A stretch of 58,651 nt of DNA from positions 1 to 58,651 of the forward strand of contig CABUIX010000005.1 in the NCBI GenBank assembly GCA_902491795.1, read 5' to 3'. The notes beneath the pieces were generated by a model. The model was given only the letters and a program-made list of their open reading frames with translations, was not told the DNA's origin and made no database searches. Of this stretch, positions 43,173 through 51,358 are shown piece by piece (position 1 is the stretch's first letter; each line of letters opens with the position of its first letter). The stretch is from an uncultured Bacteroidales bacterium (GTDB lineage Bacteria > Bacteroidota > Bacteroidia > Bacteroidales > UBA932). Both the position numbers and the translations under genes were made by a program.

Positions 43173-44378
43173 CTAGCGTGGACGCAGCCAGATTTCCGGA
43201 TTTTGGGGAGTCTTCTCCTTCCATATCTGGAAATGCAGTTGTGTCTGCCCGTCGATTGTGTCGACTATGCCTATCACGCTTCCGGTGCTCACCTTGTCGC
43301 CGGCCTTGACGGACACCTGGCCGAGCTTGCAGTAGAAAGAGAAATAATTGCCGTGCTGCACCAGCACGCACATGTTGTACCCAGGCATGGCTATGACATT
43401 CTTCACCTCTCCGTCAAAGACGGCCTTGACCGCGCTCCCCTTTGCCAGACCGATCGTGATACCGTTGTTGAACGGCATCACTATATTGGTGTACACCGGG
43501 TGGTTGTGCCGCCCGAAACGCTCAAGCACGGGACCGTCCGCCGGCCACGGCAGTTTTCCTTTGTTGGCCTCGAATTCAGAAGCGAGCTTGTAGTCAACCT
43601 TTGCGGCCGGCTTGCCCTGGGAGTTTCCTGTCGACTCCCTCGCCTGCTGGGCAGCCACATATTCTGCGATTATCCTTTCTATCTCCTTGTTTAGAGCCTC
43701 AACCTGGTTGCGTTTTGTCGTCAATTCCCGCTGGTACTTTGTACGGTAGCGTTTCAGTTGAGCGACAAGGTTGTCTGACCTCTTTTCCTCGGCCTGAAGC
43801 CTTGCCAGCTCCTTGGCCCTTGAATCGCGGAGCAGTGTCGCTGCAGTCTTTAGACTGTCCAGCCGCGAGAGCTCAAGTTCCAGTCCAGCCCGCATTTCCT
43901 TGACCTTGGCGGCCTCCGCGTTCATCGTCGCCGAAAGGTTCTTAAGGTATGAATACCTGCGTGTAGCCTGCCAGAAATTCTTGCTGGTGAGAATATAGAC
44001 ATACCATACCCTGGCATCGCGGTTCCTGTATGTGCTCCGGACAAGCCGTTCGAAATACAACGTCAAGGTGTCTATCCTCGCCTGAAGGCCGGCAATGTTG
44101 GAGCCGGTTATCTTGATGCTGTCACTGATCAAGGCTATCTGACGTTCACTCTCAGCCAGAAGGGCCTTGCGGGCCTCAACCTGCCTGCGTATAAGGGTAA
44201 GGTCATTGAGAGCGCTGCTGCTCCTTGATGTGTTCTCGGCAATCTGCTGCTCCAGTTGGGCAATTTCCTTCTCGAGCGCGGCTCTTTTGGATTCCTGCGC
44301 ACGCGTGTCCTGCGCCAGGGCAGCAGGCTCCGCGGCGAGGACAGACAGCAGCAGAAATATGACAAGTCGGATGTTCAT
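43173..44378 (-). CDS. EnvC-like murein hydrolase activator (degenerate M23/LytM domain)
   Basis: The 401-residue exported protein has a signal peptide (cleavage near ALAQ), a long coiled-coil region (about 25-245, with repeated KRAALEKEIAQLEQQIAEN-type heptads) and a C-terminal LytM domain. The zinc-binding residues are altered: NNGITIG where active enzymes have HxGxD, and QLHFQIW where HLHFEI is usual. This is the EnvC situation, in which the LytM domain activates amidases instead of cutting peptidoglycan. It overlaps the upstream TPR gene by 4 nt. Confidence 0.88.
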   Translation of the reverse strand: MNIRLVIFLLLSVLAAEPAALAQDTRAQESKRAALEKEIAQLEQQIAENTSRSSSALNDLTLIRRQVEARKALLAESERQIALISDSIKITGSNIAGLQARIDTLTLYFERLVRSTYRNRDARVWYVYILTSKNFWQATRRYSYLKNLSATMNAEAAKVKEMRAGLELELSRLDSLKTAATLLRDSRAKELARLQAEEKRSDNLVAQLKRYRTKYQRELTTKRNQVEALNKEIERIIAEYVAAQQARESTGNSQGKPAAKVDYKLASEFEANKGKLPWPADGPVLERFGRHNHPVYTNIVMPFNNGITIGLAKGSAVKAVFDGEVKNVIAMPGYNMCVLVQHGNYFSFYCKLGQVSVKAGDKVSTGSVIGIVDTIDGQTQLHFQIWKEKTPQNPEIWLRPR

Positions 44379-45622
44379 TGCTTCGAATTCTTCTGCTTGG
44401 CCAGCGAACCGTAATATATGGACAGATCCCGTTCTCCCAGAGCATCAAGTATGACGGAATAGTGCTCCAGCACCACGGCACTGTCCTTCCCTCCATATAT
44501 CATCGCGTGCTTGAACAGCGGCTTCGCCTCCTTTGGCTTGCCGAGAAGATAAAGTATCCAGCCGCAGGTATCAAGATACGTAGGATTGTCCGGTTCCAGC
44601 GCAATCGCCCGCCTGCTCATCTTCAACGCCTTTCGCAGCGACTTTCCTTCTTCGGAAAGATAATAGGCATAGTTGTTCAGCACCGCCGTGCAGTCAGGAT
44701 CCACTTCAAGCGCCTCTTCGTAGTAACGGTAGGCTTCGCGGGAATTGCCCATCTGATGGCTCATGTCGCCGGCCGTGGAAAGTGCAAGAAGCAGATTTTC
44801 CTTGTCCCCGGCCTTACGGGAGACCTCCGCAAGGCGCCCACACATGTATATGACAGAATCCGGCTTGTTCTCTATAATGCACATCCGGAGCTTGTTGAGA
44901 TTGGCGCCAGGATCAGCCGGAGCCTGCCTGTAGCACACATCAACCAATTTGCGCAATTGCTCACCCCATACCCAGTAGAAGCGCGAGTCCATACGTTCAA
45001 TCAGCGCCCCGAGGTACTGGCTCTTGATGTCGTCCCTCACAAGATCATTCCGGATGAAGTGGTCCAGCGTCAGGAAAAACGGAGGGAAATTACCGCTGAA
45101 GCGCAGCACTTCGAGCTTTCCGAGTTCGGCAGGGGCATAATCCGGATCCAGGTCCAGTGCCCTGTTGTAGTATTCGAGAGCCTTGTCGTCAGCTCTGCGG
45201 TTCATCATCTCGTCACCCACAACCGTAAGCGTATAGGGGTTGTTGTACCGCGAAGGACTGAGTTTCAGCAGTTTTCCGCATATCTCAGCAAAGCGGCTCC
45301 TGTCTCCCCTTGCGCTGTACAGCGAAGCCAGAGCCTCCAGATACCACACGTTTGAAGTATCGCGGCCGGCTGCTTCCAGCAGGTGGGTTTCCGATGAGTC
45401 CGTCTGGCCGAGCGCAAACTCCGTGAGACCCAGGTAATAACTCACGGCATCATCTTCCGGGCAACTCTCGTGAAGACCGGAGAAAATCTTTTCGGCGACG
45501 TCAAAGCGCTCTTGGGAATAATTCGTCACGCCACGCAGGAACTGTCCTGCATCAGCCTCCTGCCCCGAAGCAAAGGCTACACAAGACAACACAGTATATA
45601 TCGAGAGTAGGAATTTGCGCAT
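44375..45622 (-). CDS. Exported tetratricopeptide-repeat protein
   Basis: The 415-residue product starts MRKFLLSIYTVLSCVAFASG, a signal peptide, and then consists of TPR units such as DDAVSYYLGLTEFALGQTDS, DKALEYYNRALDLDPDYAPA, REAYRYYEEALEVDPDCTAV and RKALKMSRRAIALEPDNPT. It likely scaffolds envelope proteins in the periplasm. Coupling to the EnvC-like gene suggests a shared role in cell-wall remodelling. The start follows a TAATTTTG box by 6 nt; the longer open frame upstream crosses this promoter and is rejected. Confidence 0.85.
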   Translation of the reverse strand: MRKFLLSIYTVLSCVAFASGQEADAGQFLRGVTNYSQERFDVAEKIFSGLHESCPEDDAVSYYLGLTEFALGQTDSSETHLLEAAGRDTSNVWYLEALASLYSARGDRSRFAEICGKLLKLSPSRYNNPYTLTVVGDEMMNRRADDKALEYYNRALDLDPDYAPAELGKLEVLRFSGNFPPFFLTLDHFIRNDLVRDDIKSQYLGALIERMDSRFYWVWGEQLRKLVDVCYRQAPADPGANLNKLRMCIIENKPDSVIYMCGRLAEVSRKAGDKENLLLALSTAGDMSHQMGNSREAYRYYEEALEVDPDCTAVLNNYAYYLSEEGKSLRKALKMSRRAIALEPDNPTYLDTCGWILYLLGKPKEAKPLFKHAMIYGGKDSAVVLEHYSVILDALGERDLSIYYGSLAKQKNSKQ

Positions 45623-45628
45623 ATTGTA

Positions 45629-45636
45629 CAAAATTA
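45629..45636 (-). promoter_or_regulatory. -7 promoter box TAATTTTG for the TPR-envC operon
   Basis: Exact TAnnTTTG match on the minus strand ending 6 nt before the start codon. The intergenic region 45637-45750 also has to hold the sigma-factor promoter; a near-match TACTTTCG lies at 45721-45728. Confidence 0.6.
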
Positions 45637-45750
45637 TATATTTTTCATTTTCATTCCTCTCTTTTGAAGCAAAATAGATTCCCAAATGGGCCACTGCTCC
45701 AGAATATTGGAAAATTTGTCTACTTTCGCATTTGTTTATTTTCAGATAGG

Positions 45751-46311
45751 ATGCAACTTTTCGGGAACAGAAAGCATCTTGGTACACGGGAAGAAGATTG
45801 GATCGAAGGGGCAAAACGCGGCGACCGCAAGTCGCAAAAAGCGATTTACGACCTCCTCGCAGCAAAAATGTTCGCCGTCTGTCTCCGATACATGGGAGAC
45901 CGCGACAGCGCCGAGGACATCCTTCAGGATGGTTTTGTGACCCTTTTTTCCAAGATTGACAGCTATTCGGGGACAGGATCTTTCGAAGGCTGGGCCCGCA
46001 GGATCTTTGTCAACACTGCACTGATGAGTCTCAGAAAGAAAGATGCGCTCAAGAACTCGGAAGACGTCCAGACAGCATGGGGCATTTCCGCCGATGATCC
46101 GTCGGCAATACAGAAAATCGGTTATGATGAACTGCTCAAAATGATTGCCGGCCTGCCTCCGGGGTTCAGGACCGTGTTCAACATGTACGTGATAGAAGGC
46201 TATTCCCACAAGGAGATAGCCGAAGCACTCGGAATTTCTGAGACCACATCACGCTCGCAGCTCCAGAGAGCCAGAGCGCTGCTGCAGTCCAGGATCAAAG
46301 AAAGGTATTGA
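45751..46311 (+). CDS. ECF-type RNA polymerase sigma factor
   Basis: The 186-residue protein has sigma region 2 (AKMFAVCLRYMGDRDSAEDI, LQDGFVTLFSKID, FEGWARRIFVNTALMSLRKK) and region 4 (LPPGFRTVFNMYVIEGYSHK, EIAEALGISETTSRSQLQRA). It therefore directs RNA polymerase to a special promoter set in response to an envelope signal. The stop TGA overlaps the start ATG of the next gene (TGATG), which encodes a membrane-anchored protein suited to be its anti-sigma factor. Start 45751 was chosen for fit to family length. Confidence 0.93.
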   Translation: MQLFGNRKHLGTREEDWIEGAKRGDRKSQKAIYDLLAAKMFAVCLRYMGDRDSAEDILQDGFVTLFSKIDSYSGTGSFEGWARRIFVNTALMSLRKKDALKNSEDVQTAWGISADDPSAIQKIGYDELLKMIAGLPPGFRTVFNMYVIEGYSHKEIAEALGISETTSRSQLQRARALLQSRIKERY

Positions 46312-47507
46312 TGATGCAAGATAACAATCAGGATTTTGACCTCCAGTTGAGGTCAATGCTTGAAGATGCCGGAGTCCGGCCGCCGAGAGGCACATGGAAA
46401 ATCATTTCCAGGCGCCTCGATGCAGCAACAGACACATCGGCCAGGATGTTCCGTGCGCTGAGATGGGCTGGAACGGCCATTGCCTTTGCTGCCGTTGCTC
46501 TTGGTGTCTTCCTAATTATTCCGGAATCATCTGAAACGCCCCGGGAAATCTCCCGCGGGGCATTGACAGCAGAAAATAATCTTGTACTGACGCCGGGAAT
46601 AAAAGACGCCGCCAGCCTCAAGGCACTTCCGGAGCACAGGCCAGCAGGTAGCGAGGCGACAAGCACATCCGAAGCCACCGCCAGGAAAGACGAAACTGAA
46701 TACGGAACTCAACACGAAGAATCTTATGGCCGGCAGACTCCGGCGAACGGCAACAGCCGGGGAGCCGCGACTGCACGCGAAGACAATCACATCTCTTCCG
46801 GGACGGACACCGCAGATCCTTTTGCAATTCTTGCACTGCAGGAAGAGCAAGGCAACAGACGCAGATCAGGAACGACATTGCTTTATGCCAAAGGTGCCAT
46901 CGGAGGGAACGATCCGGATTTCGTGCGCCGAAGCGCAGGAGTAGCAATGGCTCCAGGTGCCTCAAGTTCCGGAATCACTGAACTCAGCGAATCCACTTAC
47001 GGCATTCCGCTTACCCTCGGTCTCGGAATAAGGATTTATCTCCTGCCAAGGTTGTCGGTCGGTACCGGGGTTGACTACTCCCTGCTCACCAGGACATTTA
47101 CAGGCACTTACACCGGCCCGGGAAATTCCGGGGAGACACAGGTGACCGAAGCTGGCAATGTTCAGCACACCATGCAGTACATAGGCGTTCCTCTTGACAT
47201 TTACTATGACATCATGTCTTCCGACAAGATAAAATTCTATGTGTACGGAGGAGGAGAGGCAGAATACTGCGTTTCCAACAAGTATACGGTATTCTCCTCA
47301 CCCAAAATCACCTGCAGTGAGCCCGTACGGAAGTTCCAATATTCCATCGGGGGAGGTGTCGGAGTAGAGTTCAGGCTTGCCGAGAACCTGGGGCTATATC
47401 TTGATCCGGGAGTCAAATATTACTTCCCTGGAGGGCAGCCCAAGAGCATCAGGACCGACAAGCCGTTCATGTTCAATTTCGACGCCGGCCTCAGATTCAG
47501 CCTGTAG
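46311..47507 (+). CDS. Putative anti-sigma factor fused to an outer-membrane-type beta-barrel
   Basis: The 398-residue product has three parts. Residues 1-48 are cytoplasmic in style, with LRSMLEDAGVRPPRGTWKII, a pattern seen at the start of anti-sigma proteins in Bacteroidota. Residues 51-70 are one transmembrane helix. Residues 75-200 form a Ser/Thr/Glu/Ala-rich linker. Residues 200-398 show alternating strands of a PorT-like barrel (YGIPLTLGLGIRIYLLPRLS, FQYSIGGGVGVEFRLAENLG, ending in FDAGLRFSL). One chain could thus link an outer-membrane or periplasmic barrel to a cytoplasmic sigma factor. The role is inferred from position (1-nt overlap with the sigma gene) and architecture. TTG at 46308 is not needed as a start. 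Confidence 0.75.
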   Translation: MMQDNNQDFDLQLRSMLEDAGVRPPRGTWKIISRRLDAATDTSARMFRALRWAGTAIAFAAVALGVFLIIPESSETPREISRGALTAENNLVLTPGIKDAASLKALPEHRPAGSEATSTSEATARKDETEYGTQHEESYGRQTPANGNSRGAATAREDNHISSGTDTADPFAILALQEEQGNRRRSGTTLLYAKGAIGGNDPDFVRRSAGVAMAPGASSSGITELSESTYGIPLTLGLGIRIYLLPRLSVGTGVDYSLLTRTFTGTYTGPGNSGETQVTEAGNVQHTMQYIGVPLDIYYDIMSSDKIKFYVYGGGEAEYCVSNKYTVFSSPKITCSEPVRKFQYSIGGGVGVEFRLAENLGLYLDPGVKYYFPGGQPKSIRTDKPFMFNFDAGLRFSL

Positions 47508-47553
47508 GTTACTAAAAAACAGAAAAAGACACAAGAAACAAATAATGGTGACG

Positions 47554-47600
47554 AAGTCCCGCGAAAATGCAGAATGTTTTCCGGGACTTTTTCTATTATT
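47554..47600 (+). terminator. Terminator after the sigma/anti-sigma pair
   Basis: Stem AAGTCCCG/CGGGACTT (47554-47561, 47582-47589) with a 20-nt loop, followed by TTTTTCTATTATT. Confidence 0.75.
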
Positions 47601-47620
47601 GCCGTCAAACACATTGCACT

Positions 47621-48820
47621 ATGAGAACTTCAAGCATATTGCTGTCTGTCCTCCTGTTGTCTTGTCTGGACGGCTGCATCATCCACGATTACGGGCTCAA
47701 TACAGGACGGCCCAGAGCCGACTGCTTCCACCGGGATCCTCCAGTTACGCAGGCAGAAGACAGCATCCCGGCCGGCCACGCTTCCGACACTTCGGTCTAT
47801 TTCTGCGCAGTAAGATTCAGCGAAGACTATGCCTGGCAGCGTGATACCGCGTATGGAACCGAACCATACGACCTGCTGCTTTTCAAGGACAACGAAATGA
47901 TATTGACTATAAGCTCGGAGGGTTCGACCTGCACAAGCCCCGATCATGACACCCATCACATAATAAACGGACATCTGTACACCGAACACTCAAGTCTCAC
48001 TCAAACATCAATAGGACGTGACGGAAAAGAGGTGGTGAGCTTCCCGGGCAGGGAATTCCTGAAGGGCCTGCTTCCTTCGGGAGACGATATCTACACGCTC
48101 AGCCAGAGGAGAGACGGAGACGGGTTCACTTTCAGAAAAAACGGAGAAATCCTTATGACAAAGACAGGGTGCACTCTCTTCGGAAGCATGGACAATCCTT
48201 CATACGGAGAAACAGGCGCGCTCTATCTCGACCGCGGAGACATAACTTTTTTCTACTGGACAGGAACTGGCGCACTCAGGAAATACTTCCGGGCACGAAA
48301 CGGGAAAGAAGAGGAAATCATACAGTTTGCAGGCGAGAGCCATACAGACATGAAACCATACAACGGAATGCCTTTGGCTGCAGGAATAGACCTCCCGAAC
48401 CACTATCCGGTAAACTGCAGCCTGTGGATACTGCCTCCGGACATATTGTCTGCCGGATTTTTCCGTGAAGGGAACCGGCATTTCAGCGGAATATTCAACG
48501 CCACCTCCGGGAAACTGCTGGAAATATGCAGCGGCGAAGCCGTCATCTACTGTTCAGAAGAGACCTGGCAAGCGGTGGAATACGACAGCGACAACGGAAC
48601 CGTGGAATTGACGGGGCCAAACGGCAACAATGAGGTCCACCGGGACTGCTATTTCCTGTCACCGTCATGTGCGGCGCTGTACGGCAGCAAATTCATATAT
48701 GCCCTTTCTCCAAGGGCAGAGAATGGTTTCCCGAAAATCTGGACAGGAAAAGGCTTCCGGGAAGTGGCGGTCCACGGCTACATAAGCCGTGTGGCCATAG
48801 AGGTCAATCCTGCCAGCTGA
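47621..48820 (+). CDS. Hypothetical lipoprotein
   Basis: A 399-residue product with signal peptide MRTSSILLSVLLLSCLDGC; either Cys15 or Cys19 could be lipidated. The mature part has no recognisable catalytic motif. It contains repeated short strands with Tyr/Phe/Trp (TLSQRRDGDGFTFRKNGEIL, ITFFYWTGTGALRKYF) that might form a beta-propeller. It follows the sigma/anti-sigma pair after a terminator and could be an independent transcript. Its last 17 nt overlap the convergent tsaE gene. Function unknown. Confidence 0.75.
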   Translation: MRTSSILLSVLLLSCLDGCIIHDYGLNTGRPRADCFHRDPPVTQAEDSIPAGHASDTSVYFCAVRFSEDYAWQRDTAYGTEPYDLLLFKDNEMILTISSEGSTCTSPDHDTHHIINGHLYTEHSSLTQTSIGRDGKEVVSFPGREFLKGLLPSGDDIYTLSQRRDGDGFTFRKNGEILMTKTGCTLFGSMDNPSYGETGALYLDRGDITFFYWTGTGALRKYFRARNGKEEEIIQFAGESHTDMKPYNGMPLAAGIDLPNHYPVNCSLWILPPDILSAGFFREGNRHFSGIFNATSGKLLEICSGEAVIYCSEETWQAVEYDSDNGTVELTGPNGNNEVHRDCYFLSPSCAALYGSKFIYALSPRAENGFPKIWTGKGFREVAVHGYISRVAIEVNPAS

Positions 48821-49229
48821 GCGTGCGCGAACCGTCATCGCCCACGGTGATGTCCACCGTCAGCGTTTCTTCAGGCAGCAGTCCCGCAATGTTCTCCGGC
48901 CACTCTATCAGGCACAACGAACCGCTGTCCAGATAATCATAAAGCCCTATGTCAAGAGCCTCTTCCTCTCTGGATATGCGATAGAAATCAAAATGGTAGA
49001 CAACCTCTCCGGAGTCGGTGAGGTATTCGTTGACTATCGCGAATGTGGGCGAGCTCACGGCATCTGAACTCACGCCAAGGCAATTGCATAATGCCTTGAT
49101 GAAGGTCGTCTTGCCGGCGCCCATGGGAGCATGGAATGCCACTATGCTGTGGCCGGCCGTGAGTCTGATGAACTCCCGTGCCGTACTGTCGATCTCCGAC
49201 AGATCTTTCATCAACAAACTGTGCTGCAT
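48804..49229 (-). CDS. tsaE: tRNA threonylcarbamoyladenosine biosynthesis ATPase TsaE
   Basis: TsaE is the small ATPase that helps TsaB/TsaD form t6A37 in ANN-decoding tRNAs. The 141-residue protein has Walker A HAPMGAGKTTFIKALC, the VSSPTFAIVNEYL segment and HFDFYRIS with EWPENI, all typical. The start at 49229 lies 8 nt after a TATATTTG box; Met at residue 7 is an alternative. It is divergent from yifB and overlaps the convergent lipoprotein gene by 17 nt. Confidence 0.94.
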   Translation of the reverse strand: MQHSLLMKDLSEIDSTAREFIRLTAGHSIVAFHAPMGAGKTTFIKALCNCLGVSSDAVSSPTFAIVNEYLTDSGEVVYHFDFYRISREEEALDIGLYDYLDSGSLCLIEWPENIAGLLPEETLTVDITVGDDGSRTLSWQD

Positions 49230-49237
49230 ATCGGCAG

Positions 49238-49245
49238 CAAATATA
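49238..49245 (-). promoter_or_regulatory. -7 promoter box TATATTTG for tsaE
   Basis: Exact TAnnTTTG match on the minus strand, ending 8 nt before the tsaE start codon. Confidence 0.6.
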
Positions 49246-49275
49246 CGAAGTATAATCAAACATTGTAATGCAAAG

Positions 49276-50814
49276 ATGCTTACACGAACAATAGGGGCCA
49301 AGTGCATAGGAATAGATGCCGCGGAAGTCACAGTCGAAGTCGACATCTGCAACGGGATCGGAATCCATCTGGTAGGGCTGGCGGACGTGGCCGTAAAGGA
49401 GAGTCTGCTGCGAACAACGACGGCCCTGACTTCTTCGGGATACAGGATTCCAGGCAAGAAAATAGTAATCAATCTGGCTCCGGCCGACATGAAAAAGAAC
49501 GGGAGCGGCTATGACCTGCCGCTGGCAATCGGGATAATCGCCTCGTCAGGCCAGGCGGATCTTCCGGGTATCGCTTCATGCATGGTCATGGGAGAGTTGG
49601 GCCTCGACGGAAGCGTCCGTCATATCCCCGGAGCTCTCGTCTATGCTGAATACGCGGCAAAAAAAGGGTTCCGCGGCATCATTCTTCCGGTCTCGGCAGC
49701 GATGGAGGCTGCCGAGACTGACGGGATAAAAGTATACGGAGTAAATAGCCTCAAGGAAGCCGTGGGCATCCTCGGCTCGGAAAACGGCTGCGAGAAGTTT
49801 GAGGTAAAAAGGGATAGCATTGCGGGGAAAAACGCTCCGAGATCCAAGACAACCATTGATTTTTCTGACATTACAGGTCAGGAAAGCGCAAAAAGAGGCA
49901 TGGAAATAGCCGCCGCCGGAGGCCACAATATCATAATGATCGGGCCGCCGGGGTCAGGAAAGACCAGTCTTGCCAAGGCACTGGTGGGAATTCTCCCGCC
50001 CATGAGCAGGGAAGAGGCGATGGTCACCGGAAAGATTTATTCCGTCGCAGGCATGGCAAGCTCTTCCGGAGGGCTGGAATGGAGGCGGCCCTTCCGCTCT
50101 CCGCATTACTCCGCTTCCATGGCGGCAATAATCGGAGGGGGATCCGGAGGCAGCGTTATTCCCGGCGAGGTGTCTCTCGCATGCAACGGAGTTCTTTTTC
50201 TCGACGAGTTCGGACAAATCCCACATGCTGTCGCGGAAGCGCTTCGCGGACCTATGGAGGACAGGAAGGTGACCATCTCAAGGATGAGGTCAAAAATAGA
50301 ATTACCGGCATCGTTCATGCTCGTGGCAGCATCCAATCCCTGCCCTTGCGGATATTACGGAGAAGGTGACAGATGCACCTGTTCTCCATATCAGCGTGCC
50401 GCCTATATGTCAAGACTGTCCGGTCCGATAATGGACAGAATGGACATCCAGGTACGGGTCCGGCCGGTTCCGCCAGAAGAATTGAGGGGCAACAGAAGCG
50501 GAGAAACAAGTTCAGACATTGCGGCAAGAGTGATTGCGGCAAGGGAAATGCAGGCAAGAAGATTTGCAGGAGAAGGAATAATGACAAATGCTGAAATGAC
50601 CACTGCCCAGGTCCGCTCATTCTGTCCGCTTGACAATTCGTGCAAGATTCTGCTCGGCAAGCTTATGGAACAGCAAGGACTTTCAATGAGAGCGTATTTC
50701 AGGATAATCAAGGTTGCAAGGACCATAGCTGACCTTGAAGGAAGCACCGTGATAAGACAGGAACACATACTCGAAGCGGCGAGCTTCAGAATGCTTGACA
50801 GAATGACATTATAG
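49276..50814 (+). CDS. YifB/ComM-family Mg-chelatase-like AAA ATPase
   Basis: The 512-residue protein has an N-terminal Lon-protease-like fold (GLADVAVKESLLRTTTALTS, NLAPADMKKNGSGYDLPLAI), then an AAA domain with Walker A GPPGSGKTSLAK and Walker B LFLDEFGQ, a short Cys motif ASNPCPCGYYGEGDRCTC and the C-terminal Mg-chelatase-related helices. ComM, the studied relative, is a helicase that extends branch migration during natural transformation. Start 49276 gives the usual N terminus MLTRTIGAKCIGID. Confidence 0.93.
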   Translation: MLTRTIGAKCIGIDAAEVTVEVDICNGIGIHLVGLADVAVKESLLRTTTALTSSGYRIPGKKIVINLAPADMKKNGSGYDLPLAIGIIASSGQADLPGIASCMVMGELGLDGSVRHIPGALVYAEYAAKKGFRGIILPVSAAMEAAETDGIKVYGVNSLKEAVGILGSENGCEKFEVKRDSIAGKNAPRSKTTIDFSDITGQESAKRGMEIAAAGGHNIIMIGPPGSGKTSLAKALVGILPPMSREEAMVTGKIYSVAGMASSSGGLEWRRPFRSPHYSASMAAIIGGGSGGSVIPGEVSLACNGVLFLDEFGQIPHAVAEALRGPMEDRKVTISRMRSKIELPASFMLVAASNPCPCGYYGEGDRCTCSPYQRAAYMSRLSGPIMDRMDIQVRVRPVPPEELRGNRSGETSSDIAARVIAAREMQARRFAGEGIMTNAEMTTAQVRSFCPLDNSCKILLGKLMEQQGLSMRAYFRIIKVARTIADLEGSTVIRQEHILEAASFRMLDRMTL

Positions 50815-50840
50815 CTCTTGCGTTATGAAAATAATTTATA

Positions 50841-50848
50841 TAAATTTG
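50841..50848 (+). promoter_or_regulatory. -7 promoter box TAAATTTG for the CYTH gene
   Basis: Exact TAnnTTTG match, 24 nt before the CYTH start codon. Confidence 0.55.
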
Positions 50849-50872
50849 GGCAGTTTGATTGAAATTTAAAAA

Positions 50873-51355
50873 ATGCCGCAAGAAATAGAAAGAAAATTTC
50901 TGGTGAAAGGCGATTTCAGGCCTGACGCAGTCAAAGTTCTCCAAATCGCCCAAGGCTATCTCAATTCCGAAAAGGAGAGAACGGTAAGAATCAGGACAAG
51001 GGACAACAGAGGATTCATCACCGTGAAAGGGGAAAGTTCGGAGGACGGGACAAGCCGGTTCGAGTGGGAGCATGAAATTCCGTACGAGGATGCGGCTGCA
51101 ATGCTCAAACTGTGCGAACCGGGGACAATAGAGAAATCCAGATATCTGGTTCCGTCGGGCAGGCATACCTTCGAAGTCGACGTGTTTCACGGCAACAATG
51201 AAGGGCTGACAGTCGCAGAAATCGAACTTAAGTACCCAAATGAAAAATTCGAGCGTCCCTGGTGGCTGGGAGAAGAAGTTACAGGAGACCCAAGATACTA
51301 CAACTCCGCGCTTTCCCGCAATCCGTACAAGAATTGGAAACCACAAAATCAATAA
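50873..51355 (+). CDS. CYTH-domain triphosphate tunnel metalloenzyme
   Basis: The 160-residue protein begins with the CYTH hallmark EIERKFLVKG and has RTVRIRTRDNRGFITVKGES and EVDVFHGNNEGLTVAEIELK, which place paired basic and acidic residues inside the tunnel. Bacterial relatives hydrolyse tripolyphosphate or related triphosphates. The next gene, 3 nt downstream, is a membrane pyrophosphatase, so a phosphate-anhydride theme is plausible but not proved. Confidence 0.92.
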   Translation: MPQEIERKFLVKGDFRPDAVKVLQIAQGYLNSEKERTVRIRTRDNRGFITVKGESSEDGTSRFEWEHEIPYEDAAAMLKLCEPGTIEKSRYLVPSGRHTFEVDVFHGNNEGLTVAEIELKYPNEKFERPWWLGEEVTGDPRYYNSALSRNPYKNWKPQNQ

Positions 51356-51358
51356 CAC

